A stretch of DNA of 64,000 nt, from contig NW_004457637.1 in assembly GCF_000203815.1 (NCBI RefSeq), positions 372,001-436,000 on the forward strand. The letters run 5' to 3'. Below are positions 1 through 8,043 of this stretch, piece by piece. Origin of the DNA: Cavenderia fasciculata. Lineage: Eukaryota; Evosea; Eumycetozoa; Acytosteliales; Cavenderiaceae. The position numbers were made by a program, and so were the translations under genes. Position 1 is the stretch's first letter, and every line of letters begins with the position of its first letter. The notes under the pieces were generated by a model. It did not search any database and was not told the origin of the DNA. It saw only the letters and a program-made list of their open reading frames with translations.

Positions 1-239
1 AAGATTTTTGTTTTTCAAGTTGACTATTGTGTCTCCAAGGTGTTAAATAGTTGATCCATAATCTTGTAACATATTCTGTTGGTAATGAATTGTCGCTGAT
101 ATCGAATTTTTCAAAATAAGAAACCAAGTATACAAATAATGGATACCTTATAATATCATATGCTTGATTCAGGAATCCAATATTAATGTTTGTTTGTTTT
201 GGACTTGTTGGAGTTGGTGAATTATTTTTTGATCCTGAA

Positions 240-270
<31 letters not shown>

Positions 271-1584
271 TATTATTGTCATTTTCAGTAGGTGAAAGTA
301 TTTTTATATTATTATAGTTGTAATTGTTATAAATAGAGTATTGACCATTTGTACAATACTTTATAAATTTTTGGAAATGTGATAACATTAACAATGTTGC
401 TTCTAAATTAAATGATGTTGGTTTTTTAAACTAAAATGGAGAGAAATATTAATATTTTTTTAAATGATCAAAATTTACTTTACTTTTTACTTACAGTATC
501 TAATAATGATTTAATATTTGGAGATTTTGAAATTAAAAGATTTGTAATATTATGACCAAGGTAACATTCACAAAGTATTTTAAAAAAACATAGTGATTGA
601 TCAATCGATTCGTAATTGACTTGTCCTCCAAGTGGAAAGAAATAGTTTAAATAATCAACCAACAACTTGTGATAAATAACTTTTTGACGATCACTTGATG
701 GTTGAGATCTTGATGGTGTTGATGATGATGATGATTTGTTTAAATTATTACTACTAATACTAATTGTTGGAACTCCAAAAACTGATCTTGATGATGATCC
801 ATTTGGTTTCTAAAATAAATAAATAAATATTAATTCATATATATATATATAAATATTTTAGAAAGATCTTTCATACCCAATAATCACCAAATAAACCAAA
901 AGCAAAGAAATAAAGTTGAAATATATTAACAGTAATGAACCTAGTTTTATCAATTGTATCCCATCCTTCTAATATTTTTGGTGTCAATAATTGATTTGAA
1001 TATAATTTTTGTATAATTGATTTCTAAAAAAGATAAATAAATGATTAATAATAAAATAACAATTATTGATTATTTTCTCTTTTTTTACATACAGGAACTC
1101 TATCCATTGGAAAGTTATATGAATTCATGTTACTTGAGAAATGAGACATGAGAAAACGAAATACGTCAGATTTGTGATTGAGAAGATGTAATAGTTCTGG
1201 TACTTCATCCTCTGTACATATACGAATGATACCTCTAGGATCTGAACCAAATATTTTACCCAATAAAACAGGCCAATCTTGTTGATGAGCAGCTAAATGT
1301 CTTGATAATACACTCTTGAAATCTTTAACATTACTTAGATCTGGTACCAATACAGTTGATGGTGGTAAGTGTTGATTTGTCAATGTTGGTGTAGTAGATG
1401 ATGATGGTGTTGATGTAGTAGGTGTTGTAGATGTCGATGTTGTAGATGTTGGGTCAGATGATAATAAAGTAGGTGTAGGTGTATTTGATGATGTTAAACC
1501 TCCTCCAATAAAAGTTGGTGTACCTGATAGAGTTGGTGTGGCACTACCTCTAACAATAGGTGTTGTATGATAATAATGTGACAT
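1..1584 (-). CDS. SMPD4: SMPD4-like (neutral sphingomyelinase 3 family) protein, 3' end outside window
   Basis: Four exons are visible on the minus strand: 1584-1093, 1023-877, 809-495 and 430 to the window edge. All junctions keep frame with GTATGT, GTATGA and GTAAGT donors. After a low-complexity Ser/Thr/Pro N-terminus the protein has a helical region, then a YNFPMD..VPKSIIQ segment followed by an aromatic-rich stretch (NIFQLYFFAFGLF) and later LWINYLTPWR. These match, in order, conserved blocks I recall from SMPD4: FDFPVSYLP, EYYIFFFAL and LWLSYLQPWR. SMPD4 is an ER/nuclear-envelope protein linked to sphingomyelin hydrolysis and nuclear pores; its catalytic role is debated. The C-terminal membrane segment expected for the family is not in the window. 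The start at 1584 is the first in-frame Met of the open exon. Family call moderately sure; activity unproven. Confidence 0.66.
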
Positions 1585-1592
1585 TATTATTA

Positions 1593-1772
1593 TTATTCGA
1601 GTATCTTGTCTTGCTCCTTCTCCTCCTCTATATGAGAGTCTAACCTAATATCAATATTGTTTTCTGTAGTAGGTGAGATAAATGATAATAACTCTTTCTT
1701 TACAACTCTTGCTTGGATCGATTGAACTTCAACTGAATTAGTATGCCTAGAGCTGCGCAGTGAATCTTTCAT
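1593..1772 (-). other. 59-codon upstream ORF ahead of the SMPD4-like gene
   Basis: An ATG at 1772 opens a frame that stops at 1593-1595, only 8 bases before the presumed SMPD4 ATG at 1584 and in a different frame. Its peptide is charged (ends EEEKEQDKILE) and looks as codon-biased as real coding sequence. It may be a regulatory upstream ORF, a short independent protein, or a misjudged 5' exon; I found no GT-AG pair that fuses it to the main frame. Confidence 0.35.
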
Positions 1773-1939
1773 CGCTCAATCTAAAATCATTTTTAAAATT
1801 ATTTTTAAATAATTATTTTTTTTTTTGCGCGCAATTCTCAACAGTCGAAACTTCGAAGTAATTGAGTACTTTGCAAAGAATAGTAAAGTAGTATTAGATT
1901 AGATTATTACTTTTAGAAAGAGAGAGTGAGTGTAGAGAT

Positions 1940-2726
1940 ATGTCAGGAATAGCATTATCAAGATTGACAGAAGAAAGAAAGCTGGTAAGTTTTTCAGAAA
2001 GAGGAAGATCAATGCAAAAAATCAAACTTCTACAAAACTAACAAACGTTCAACCTCTCTCTCTCTTTATCACTTTGTTGTTATCTCATATACAGTGGAGA
2101 AAAGATCACCCATATGTAAGTTCTTTATATGATATATAGTTTGAACAGATAATAGAGAAGAGAATATGACACAATAAGATGTTAACAAATATAAATATAT
2201 ATGAATTCACAGGGATTTTATGCTAGACCATTAACCAACCCAGATGGAACAACAAATATGTTTATTTGGCAATGTGGTATACCAGGAGTAGAAAAGACTA
2301 TTTGGGAGGGAGGCGTCTATCCTATGACTATTGAATTTTCAGAAGACTACCCAAGTCGTCCCCCAAAATGTAGATTTCCAAAAGACTTTTTCCATCCAAA
2401 CGTATATCCATCGGGAACAGTGTGTCTCTCTATAGTCAATGACGATGGTGATTGGAAACCATCAATCTCTGTAAAACAAATTCTATGTGGTATTCAAGAT
2501 TTATTAAATGCTCCCAATCCAAAAAGTCCTGCTCAACAACTTCCTATTACCTTGTTTATGTATGTATAAATTATTAATAATAATAATAATTTTAATATAA
2601 TTCATGAAAGTAATTACAATTTTATTAATGTAATTTGTTGTGTTTATACCAAATCATAGAAATGATATTGCAGAATACCAAAAAAGAGTGAAAAGTCAAG
2701 CTAAAACCTTTCCACCTCCTCAATAA
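1940..2726 (+). CDS. ubc9: SUMO-conjugating enzyme E2 (UBC9)
   Basis: Four exons, 1940-1984, 2095-2115, 2213-2559 and 2660-2726, encode a protein of the usual UBC9 size (about 159 aa). It starts [21 protein letters not shown], almost the animal UBC9 N-terminus. The active-site block is [15 protein letters not shown], whose Cys accepts the SUMO thioester, and is followed by a family-typical [15 protein letters not shown]. The C-terminus ends [16 protein letters not shown]9 is the single E2 that moves SUMO from the SAE1/2 activating enzyme to targets, mostly in the nucleus. The second exon is only 21 bases (WRKDHPY). The gene is divergent from the SMPD4-like gene, sharing a short AT-rich promoter region around 1780-1930. 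Confidence 0.96.
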
Positions 2727-3032
2727 TAATAATAATAATAATAATAATAAACCAACAATTATTTAACAAACAATTTGCGTAGAGAAGAAGTATTATTATT
2801 TGATTACAAGTTCACACCCCCATCTCTCGCGCGACAATTGTGTGGGCTCACACACACACCAATCAACTTGTAAATGTATCTAACACACCATTGCTTATTG
2901 GATAAAAAAAAAACAATGAACATCTCTCTCTTTCTTTCTCTCATCTATCTCTTTTCATTCCATTTAATTCATTTACAATTTCTTTTTTTTTTTAGTTTAG
3001 ATTCTAGAGGAATAACGATCAAGATTTAAAAA
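2727..3032. other. Intergenic spacer between ubc9 and alcohol dehydrogenase
   Basis: Contains (ATA)n just after the ubc9 stop, a CACACA run near 2850, CT-rich runs and a T-run just before the next start codon. No gene or RNA seen. Confidence 0.6.
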
Positions 3033-4266
3033 ATGATGAAAACAGCTATTGTACCAAAGGCAGGAGCAAAAATAGAAATTGCTGAAAGCCCAATCCCAAA
3101 CCCTGGTAAAGGATGGTAATGTAAAAAAAAGAGAGGAAAATAGAGTAAAGAGAATCATTATTAAACTTAATTTATTATATTTATTTTATAGGGTAAGAAT
3201 TAAAGTATATTCTTGTGGAGTATGTCATACTGATATAATGATGGCAAAGGGAGCGTTTCCAGGTTTACCATTCCCAGTTGTACCGTATGTTAACCATCAT
3301 TCAATATCAACTTTTAATTATATTTAATTATTTTATTATTTTTATTAGGGGACATGAAGTAGCAGGTAGAATTGATGAAGTTGGTGAAGGTGTAACATGT
3401 TTTAAAAAAGGAGATAAAGTAGGAGTTGGCTATTTTGGAGGAAGTTGTCACGAATGCAAACAATGTAAACAAAATCAATGGACAACTTGTGAAAAGGTTG
3501 GAACCACTGGTATTTCGTTTAGAGGTGGCATGGCAGAATACATGATTGCTCCATGTGACGCTGTTTCTGTTATACCAGAGGAAATATCGTTTGCAGAAGC
3601 CGGACCTTTAATGTGTGCCGGTGTCACTACATTCAATTCCATTCGTTCAATGGGTATCAGACCAGGTGAAAAAGTTATCATCCAAGGTATTGGTGGTTTA
3701 GGTCATCTTGCTATTCAAGTATGTTAAAAAAAAAATATATATTATTAAATAATTATATTTATTATATTATTTATTAATCTTTTTTTTTTTTGATTTATAG
3801 TATGCAAGAAAAAATGGGATATGAAGTGATAGCAGTATCATCGAATATGGATAAGGAAAAGTTGGCAAAAGAGTTGGGAGCACATCATTACTTTGTGTCA
3901 TCTGAAACAGCCAACACTCAGATTCAAGCAATGGGAGGTGCCAAGTTGATTGTTTGCACTGCACCATCTCAATCGGTTGTTGAAAAGATCGAAGGTGCAT
4001 TGGGTGCAGGAGGGTCGATTGTCATTGTTGCTGCAATCCCTGAACTCAAGATCAATCCCATTCGAATGTTATCAATGAATCAATCGGTCTGTGGCAGATA
4101 TTCGGGTGATTCAAGAGATTCAGAGGATTGTTTACACTTTTCAAAGATTCAAGGTGTTCATCCAATGATCCAAAAATACAAATTGGATCAAGTCAATGAA
4201 TGTTTTGAAAACATTGGAAATGCAAGATTTAGATCTGTTATTGTCATTCGTAATGATAATGAATAA
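3033..4266 (+). CDS. Zinc-dependent alcohol dehydrogenase (MDR superfamily) with an apparent frameshift
   Basis: Exons are 3033-3115, 3192-3284, 3349-3718 and about 3801-4266. The N-terminal catalytic domain has the zinc ligand CGVCHTD, the GHEVAGRIDEVGEGV signature and a structural-zinc loop with C-E-C-K-Q-C and a later Cys. A Rossmann domain follows with GIGGLGHLAIQ. The layout matches microbial AdhP-like alcohol dehydrogenases (about 335-340 aa) that oxidise primary alcohols with NAD(P). Exon 3 ends in phase 0 after the codons for IQ. The family then expects Y-A-R-K-M-G, but exon 4 has six A's at 3809-3814 where five would fit, putting the rest one base out of frame. The downstream frame is otherwise intact to the stop. 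This is either a homopolymer sequencing error or a recent inactivation. Confidence 0.82.
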
Positions 4267-4304
4267 ACTTGTTCTTGATAATAATAATTTAAATAAGGAA
4301 CACC

Positions 4305-4328
4305 AGCGGGGTAAGCGCCAAGTACGCT
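4305..4328 (+). repeat. Hairpin repeat H1 (loop CCAAGTA)
   Basis: AGCG (4314-4317) pairs with CGCT (4325-4328) around CCAAGTA. The 18 bases 4305-4322 are identical to 4893-4910 (repeat H2). Confidence 0.7.
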
Positions 4329-4392
4329 ATATATACCCAAACTTGTTGTATTTTTTTCTCATTTTATCAGCATCCTTTTCTTTTAAATCTTT

Positions 4393-4860
4393 TTACCCTG
4401 AGCCTTCCACAAAAGGCACACCATTATATCTATTAATTAAGAATCTAATGCAATGGAATCCACAATTATTACTGTCTGCTGCTAGTTCAACTATTTTATT
4501 TACTTTAAATTTAAGATAATATTGACCCAGGGTCAATCGCGTCTATTACCTTCTTTATATCAATCATGAATTGTTCTGATGGATCCTCGCCAAATGAATC
4601 GTAATACTCTAATGATTTACTACCAATTGTATCGATGTAACATGCAACCCAATGACTACCAGGTTCTGTTGACTTGTCCAAATTCATAATAAAAGAGAGC
4701 TTTCCGTCAAGCGTTGGTCGAGCAAGATCGACTTCATCGGCGGAGAATACACCACTCCATCCATATTTCTTGTAAGGCTTCATTAGTTTCTCTATTTCAT
4801 AATCGTATAGCCCAGGTGACTGCTCCTTTGTGAACTTTGGAAAGTTCTCTTGCTGCACGC
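4393..4860 (-). pseudogene. Adenain-like (C5 family) cysteine protease, frameshifted
   Basis: The minus frame holds GLYDYEIEKLM, GVFSADE, a GSHWVACY block with the catalytic His codon at 4652-4654, and EYYDSFG with the acidic triad residue at about 4598-4600. That frame stops near 4511. The matching C-terminal part lies in another frame immediately downstream, with SNNCGFHCIRFLI carrying the expected nucleophile Cys at 4462-4464. A single frameshift near 4520 therefore separates His/Asp from Cys, and a stop follows at 4393-4395. In Polintons, virophages and adenoviruses this enzyme processes capsid proteins during maturation. Upstream (5') the frame runs into hairpin and 17-mer repeats, so the true start is unclear. 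Ulp1-type SUMO proteases share the fold, but the motif spacing and neighbours favour the viral type. Confidence 0.72.
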
Positions 4861-4892
4861 CACGCTCTCCACCCGACTCTGGCACATCTTGT

Positions 4893-4915
4893 AGCGGGGT
4901 AAGCGCCAAGACGCT
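4893..4915 (+). repeat. Hairpin repeat H2 (loop CCAAGA)
   Basis: AGCG (4902-4905), loop CCAAGA, CGCT (4912-4915), preceded by the shared AGCGGGGTA leader. It lies inside the extended protease frame. Confidence 0.75.
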
Positions 4916-4951
4916 CTCACATTTGCATCCACCATCTATCCTCAAGCGGCA

Positions 4952-4969
4952 AATCGGCCAAGACCGATT
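4952..4969 (+). repeat. Hairpin repeat H3 (loop CCAAGA, six-base stem)
   Basis: AATCGG (4952-4957) and CCGATT (4964-4969) form a perfect stem around CCAAGA. The loop is the same as in H2 but the stem sequence is different. Confidence 0.75.
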
Positions 4970-4982
4970 CTTTAGCGTGGGA

Positions 4983-4996
4983 AGCGGCAAGACGCT
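4983..4996 (+). repeat. Hairpin repeat H4 (loop GCAAGA)
   Basis: AGCG (4983-4986), loop GCAAGA, CGCT (4993-4996), 13 bases after H3. Confidence 0.65.
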
Positions 4997-5480
4997 CTAG
5001 TTTGTTTATCCTGGGTAACGATGTTAATTCTGTAATTCTTGTGTGGATGCCATTGAGTATATCATTTCTTTCTGCAGGTTTGTATTCCATCTTTTTATAA
5101 TCTTGTAACAATTTAGTTGTATCTGCTGATGTTAAATGATCTCTTAAGTTGTACAATTGTTGACCAAATTCTTCATTGTTCTTTTTAATTATTTTATTCT
5201 TCTGTGTTGGTGTAATTCCATCGTCAAAGGATACAAATCTATTGTTGCTCTTGATCTTGGTGGTAAAAAGCTGATATTAATCTTCTTATCCCCTATGAAT
5301 TTATCAATCAAATCTTTTACATTCTTTCTTTCGCCTCTCTTCTTACCTTTTCAATATCTTGATTGAATCTTTGTTGATCTTCCTCTGATTTCTCCTTTAA
5401 TGAAATGATCTTCTCCTCTGCTTCTCTTACCTTGTTGATCTCTTGATTTAGTTGTTCTTCAAGTTGACGTTGCTGCTCTA

Positions 5481-5496
5481 GTGCATCTTGCTGCAC
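5481..5496 (-). repeat. Hairpin repeat H6 (minus-strand loop GCAAGA)
   Basis: GTGCA (5481-5485) and TGCAC (5492-5496) pair around TCTTGC, which reads GCAAGA on the minus strand, the same loop as H4. It overlaps the second copy of the 17-mer repeat. Confidence 0.55.
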
Positions 5497-6210
5497 GCCA
5501 CGCAGTTGGTTTTCCTCCATAAAACGCTCTAGTTGTGATTTGATTAAATTAGCATCCATATTTGCCATTCTCTTTTCAGTCAATGCCATATTTACTAATA
5601 ATTCATCATGTTGTTTCTGTTTGTCTGCACGACGAGTAATCCTTTCAAGATATCTTGTCACTTTCATCTTCTTTTAATTTCCTTATCATTGCACCTTTAA
5701 TATCATCAAATTGATTGGTCAAGTATTTTAATAAGTGTTGAGGTATTTGTTGTTCAAGTGCCTCTTGTTGCACGCCACGCTGTTGTAGAAGGGGGTGTTT
5801 ATCTAAAATTGCCATTGGTGCGAAGCGCAGATTCTCTGCTGCAACCTTTGATTCTTTCATCAATGATTCTTTAAAGTTTGAATCTTGTATGTTTCTGATA
5901 TAGTCAGAGCGTAACGTCGCTCCAGCACTATCAGGTGAGATTGACCTTATTGATGAATCTCTAATGATAGGTGTGTGGGAAGTGGAAGCACGCTTGAGTT
6001 CTTTGATTAATGATCTCATGATTTCCTTGTCGGTCTTCTTTGACTTAATGTAATACTTCTTACCTTTCTTAATCACGTATCTTCTCCCTTTTTTGTCTTT
6101 TCTTATGCGGTATGGTCGCAAGTTCATTATGTGTTTATGATTAGGTAGAAAATAATTAAAATAATTAAAATTAAAATAAAAAAAGGGGTTGGTTGGAAGA
6201 GAGGTGTGGT

Positions 6211-6337
6211 TTCAGAGTGCGCATTATGCATGACTCTGAAATACGATGCATAATGTAATAAAATCGATAGAAAAAATAGAGACGGGTGTCATACATTAAT
6301 TGAACAATAGTTAGCTATAAATACGATGCATCGTATT
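6211..6337. promoter_or_regulatory. Cluster of interlocked palindromes between divergent genes
   Basis: TTCAGAGT (6211-6218) pairs with ACTCTGAA (6233-6240). CATTATGCAT (6222-6231) pairs with ATGCATAATG (6246-6255). The two stems overlap and are mutually exclusive. An 18-base perfect palindrome centred on ATGCAT lies at 6320-6337, and its first 12 bases (AATACGATGCAT) also occur at 6240-6251. The cluster sits between the minus-strand viral-type frame starting at 6127 and the plus-strand gene starting at 6403, so it may be a divergent control region. Confidence 0.55.
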
Positions 6338-6402
6338 CTATGTAGTCTTAATCATTACATTATTAGTTGAATCATTCATTCTTTATTCCTTCTATTATTC
6401 AT

Positions 6403-6965
6403 ATGACAACTTCGACATCATCAACCGGCCCAGTCGCTCCACAACGTCGTGACCTCACTCTCTTTGTTCACTACCGTAATGATGTAACCAAGATCAGTTT
6501 TAACAATGTTGCCGACCACGACGATCTCCGTCCCATCATTCGAGCCAATCCAGAGTTCGTTATTCCTCGTGGTACTATGCTTCTCTTTGCCGAGCCACCA
6601 TCAAATGACAACAATGCCCCTGCTCGTGTACCCCTTGATCCCCTTGCTGCTGTCACTCTAGCCGATGGTGTTCACCTCTATGTTGAGGTCGAAGCTAGCG
6701 ATACAGTAGTCGATTTTTCAAGCTTAAACCAAACAATAGAAAGTGCTATTCTTGGGGCTTTGGATCGAAGAGAACCTCCAAGGGTATGTATGACATTTAA
6801 TTATATTAACAATGCATTAGTTTATTGCTTACGTTTTGACCTAGTCCTATTTTCAATCTTTTTTATCTTATTTAGGGTTGGATACAGAAGTTACTCGACC
6901 AAGGAGTCAAAACCTGGATAGTAATCACCAGACAAATCATAGCATGGACCAAGGGAATATTTTAA
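6403..6965 (+). CDS. Unknown spliced gene inside the viral-like region
   Basis: Exon 1 runs from the ATG at 6403 to 6783 with a GTATGT donor. The acceptor TTTAG is followed by in-frame codons beginning GWIQKLLDQG and ending at a TAA at 6963-6965. The product is about 157 aa. The first two thirds alternate strands and helices (LTLFVHYRND, then a HLYVEVE end), which could be a small ubiquitin-like fold, but I recognise no family. The C-terminus is amphipathic (TWIVITRQIIAWTKGIF). Exon 1 uses many C/G-ending codons, unlike the AT-rich viral-type frames beside it and more like highly expressed host genes. It may be a host gene caught between element fragments, or cargo. Confidence 0.55.
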
Positions 6966-7047
6966 GAAATAGATTTCCTACAAAAAATACCAAAGAATAA
7001 ATCAATCTTAATAAACTCCAATGATAGACTGAATATTAGTGGGCGGG

Positions 7048-7675
7048 ATGGCGTTATTATTTGGGTCTAATTCGACAAGAGTAAAGTATGCAGATTATTC
7101 TTATATTTATTGGAGTAATCCAAGAGTTGAAGCTTACTGTAAGAAACTAACAAATAGTAACAAAAATAGTTTTAATGGTGTAGATTTAACTGTTTAACAA
7201 TTATTTTCTTCAGGATGAATAATTATTATGATATGCATAAAGAGTATATGATGCATTCGATTTCACAAGAGGCAGGCAACAAACTTCCCGGAGAGGGGTA
7301 GGCACCAAGATGCCTAATTTAATATTTATATATTTTTTTTCTCTCAACTTATAATGCGGCCTGTACTGTTACCACTATAGATATTGGTACTGGTATCGCA
7401 TAATCAAAAAGTTGGTTACAATTTAATTTAACAGTACCAGCAGCAGGAGGACCTAACATTGTTCCTTATCTATTCGCCCATTATATACCATTCTTCAGCA
7501 ATATAACATTGTATTAAAATAAAAATAGTTGAAGATCTTACCTCTAAGTTATCACATGGATTACCCATTCTCATTTCCAATGCAACAAAGTGGTACTGGT
7601 GCAAATCAATCAGCTCAATTCAATATTGCAGGTGGTGGAGTAACTATCGATAAAATTTATTATAGTATCTTGTAA
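7048..7675 (+). pseudogene. Short broken frames, possible capsid-type remnants
   Basis: A 49-codon frame at 7048-7197 (aromatic-rich, YADYSYIYW) and a 39-codon frame at 7556-7675 (ends GGGVTIDKIYYSIL) flank a stretch with further short beta-type frames such as LQFNLTVPAAGG near 7420. Frames change often and stops are frequent. The composition would fit a decayed jelly-roll capsid or other element gene, but no motif is diagnostic. The 3' part of this block also contains hairpin H5. Confidence 0.3.
7294..7315 (+). repeat. Hairpin repeat H5 (loop CCAAGA, compensatory stem)
   Basis: AGGCA (7300-7304), loop CCAAGA, TGCCT (7311-7315), preceded by GGGGT like H2. Relative to H2, two stem positions differ and in both the partner base has changed to keep pairing. 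Confidence 0.75.
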
Positions 7676-7780
7676 ATATTATCCAGGAATAGATGTTGAG
7701 TAAAGAATTTAAATTATTTAATAACTAGTGGGAGTAATATTAGAATACCCATCGCCGCCGCACGCCTAATGAACACTAAC

Positions 7781-7808
7781 TGAATAGTTTAACTGTTGAA
7801 ACTATTCA
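7781..7808. repeat. Perfect 10-base inverted repeat
   Basis: TGAATAGTTT (7781-7790) and AAACTATTCA (7799-7808) with an 8-base loop, close to where the viral-like DNA gives way to the IDH 3' flank. It could be an end of the element or a 3' processing structure. Confidence 0.5.
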
Positions 7809-8043
7809 ATCAAGTCATTCCAAGATCATCTTTATTCAATCATATATATATTCGATCACAGAAAGGGTCACACCAGTGAAATAAAAAAATAAATATAAAA
7901 ATAAATCCTTTTTTTTTTTTTATACTTGTCTTTGAAAGAGTGACCTTGTAGTAGTTGATGTTGTTGTACAATTAATCAGAAAGAAAGAAATGTTTTATTG
8001 AAAACATTATTTGTTTGTTTGTGTTGTGTTGTGTGAATTACAA

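Larger units (their letters stand above)
4849..5780 (-). repeat. Three dispersed copies of a GC-rich 17-mer encoding RGVQQ
   Basis: CTTGCTGCACGCCACGC occurs at 4849-4865 and 5487-5503 and, with one change, at 5764-5780. The last two share a further upstream AGTGC(A/C)T. On the minus strand each encodes RGVQQ followed by E or D, in the protease, coiled-coil and basic frames respectively. The same reading phase in all three argues for an in-frame inserted repeat or a selected peptide motif. Confidence 0.65.
4917..6127 (-). pseudogene. Basic/coiled-coil structural-type viral protein, broken by frameshifts
   Basis: Reading from 6127 downward, the first frame (6127-5645, 160 aa) starts with an Arg/Lys-rich stretch (KKGRRYVIKKGKKYYIKSKK), typical of small DNA-binding or capsid-associated proteins in adenovirus-like elements. 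A second frame (5667-5317) overlaps it and is a long Glu/Lys/Gln coiled coil. A third (about 5270-4917) ends in a hairpin-rich segment. The frames abut or overlap with continuous coding character, so I read them as one former gene of several hundred codons damaged by at least three frameshifts. It lies directly upstream of the protease on the same strand. The peptide RGVQQ(D/E) occurs twice within it and once in the extended protease frame, encoded by a repeated 17-mer. No specific family was identified. Confidence 0.5.
4300..7810. mobile_element. Degenerate Polinton (Maverick)/virophage-like element or endogenous viral remnant
   Basis: The region between the convergent 3' ends of the dehydrogenase (4266) and IDH (8044) carries an adenain-like protease frame, a basic and coiled-coil protein split by frameshifts, many short perfect hairpins, and short broken frames at 7048-7675. 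A DNA-virus-type maturation protease beside a structural-type basic protein is the pattern of Polintons, virophages and related adenovirus-like elements. Polymerase B, integrase, packaging ATPase and an intact capsid gene were not found, so only part of an element remains. Terminal inverted repeats and target duplications were not identified; the limits given are those of recognisable material. Assignment to a specific group is inference. Confidence 0.6.
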
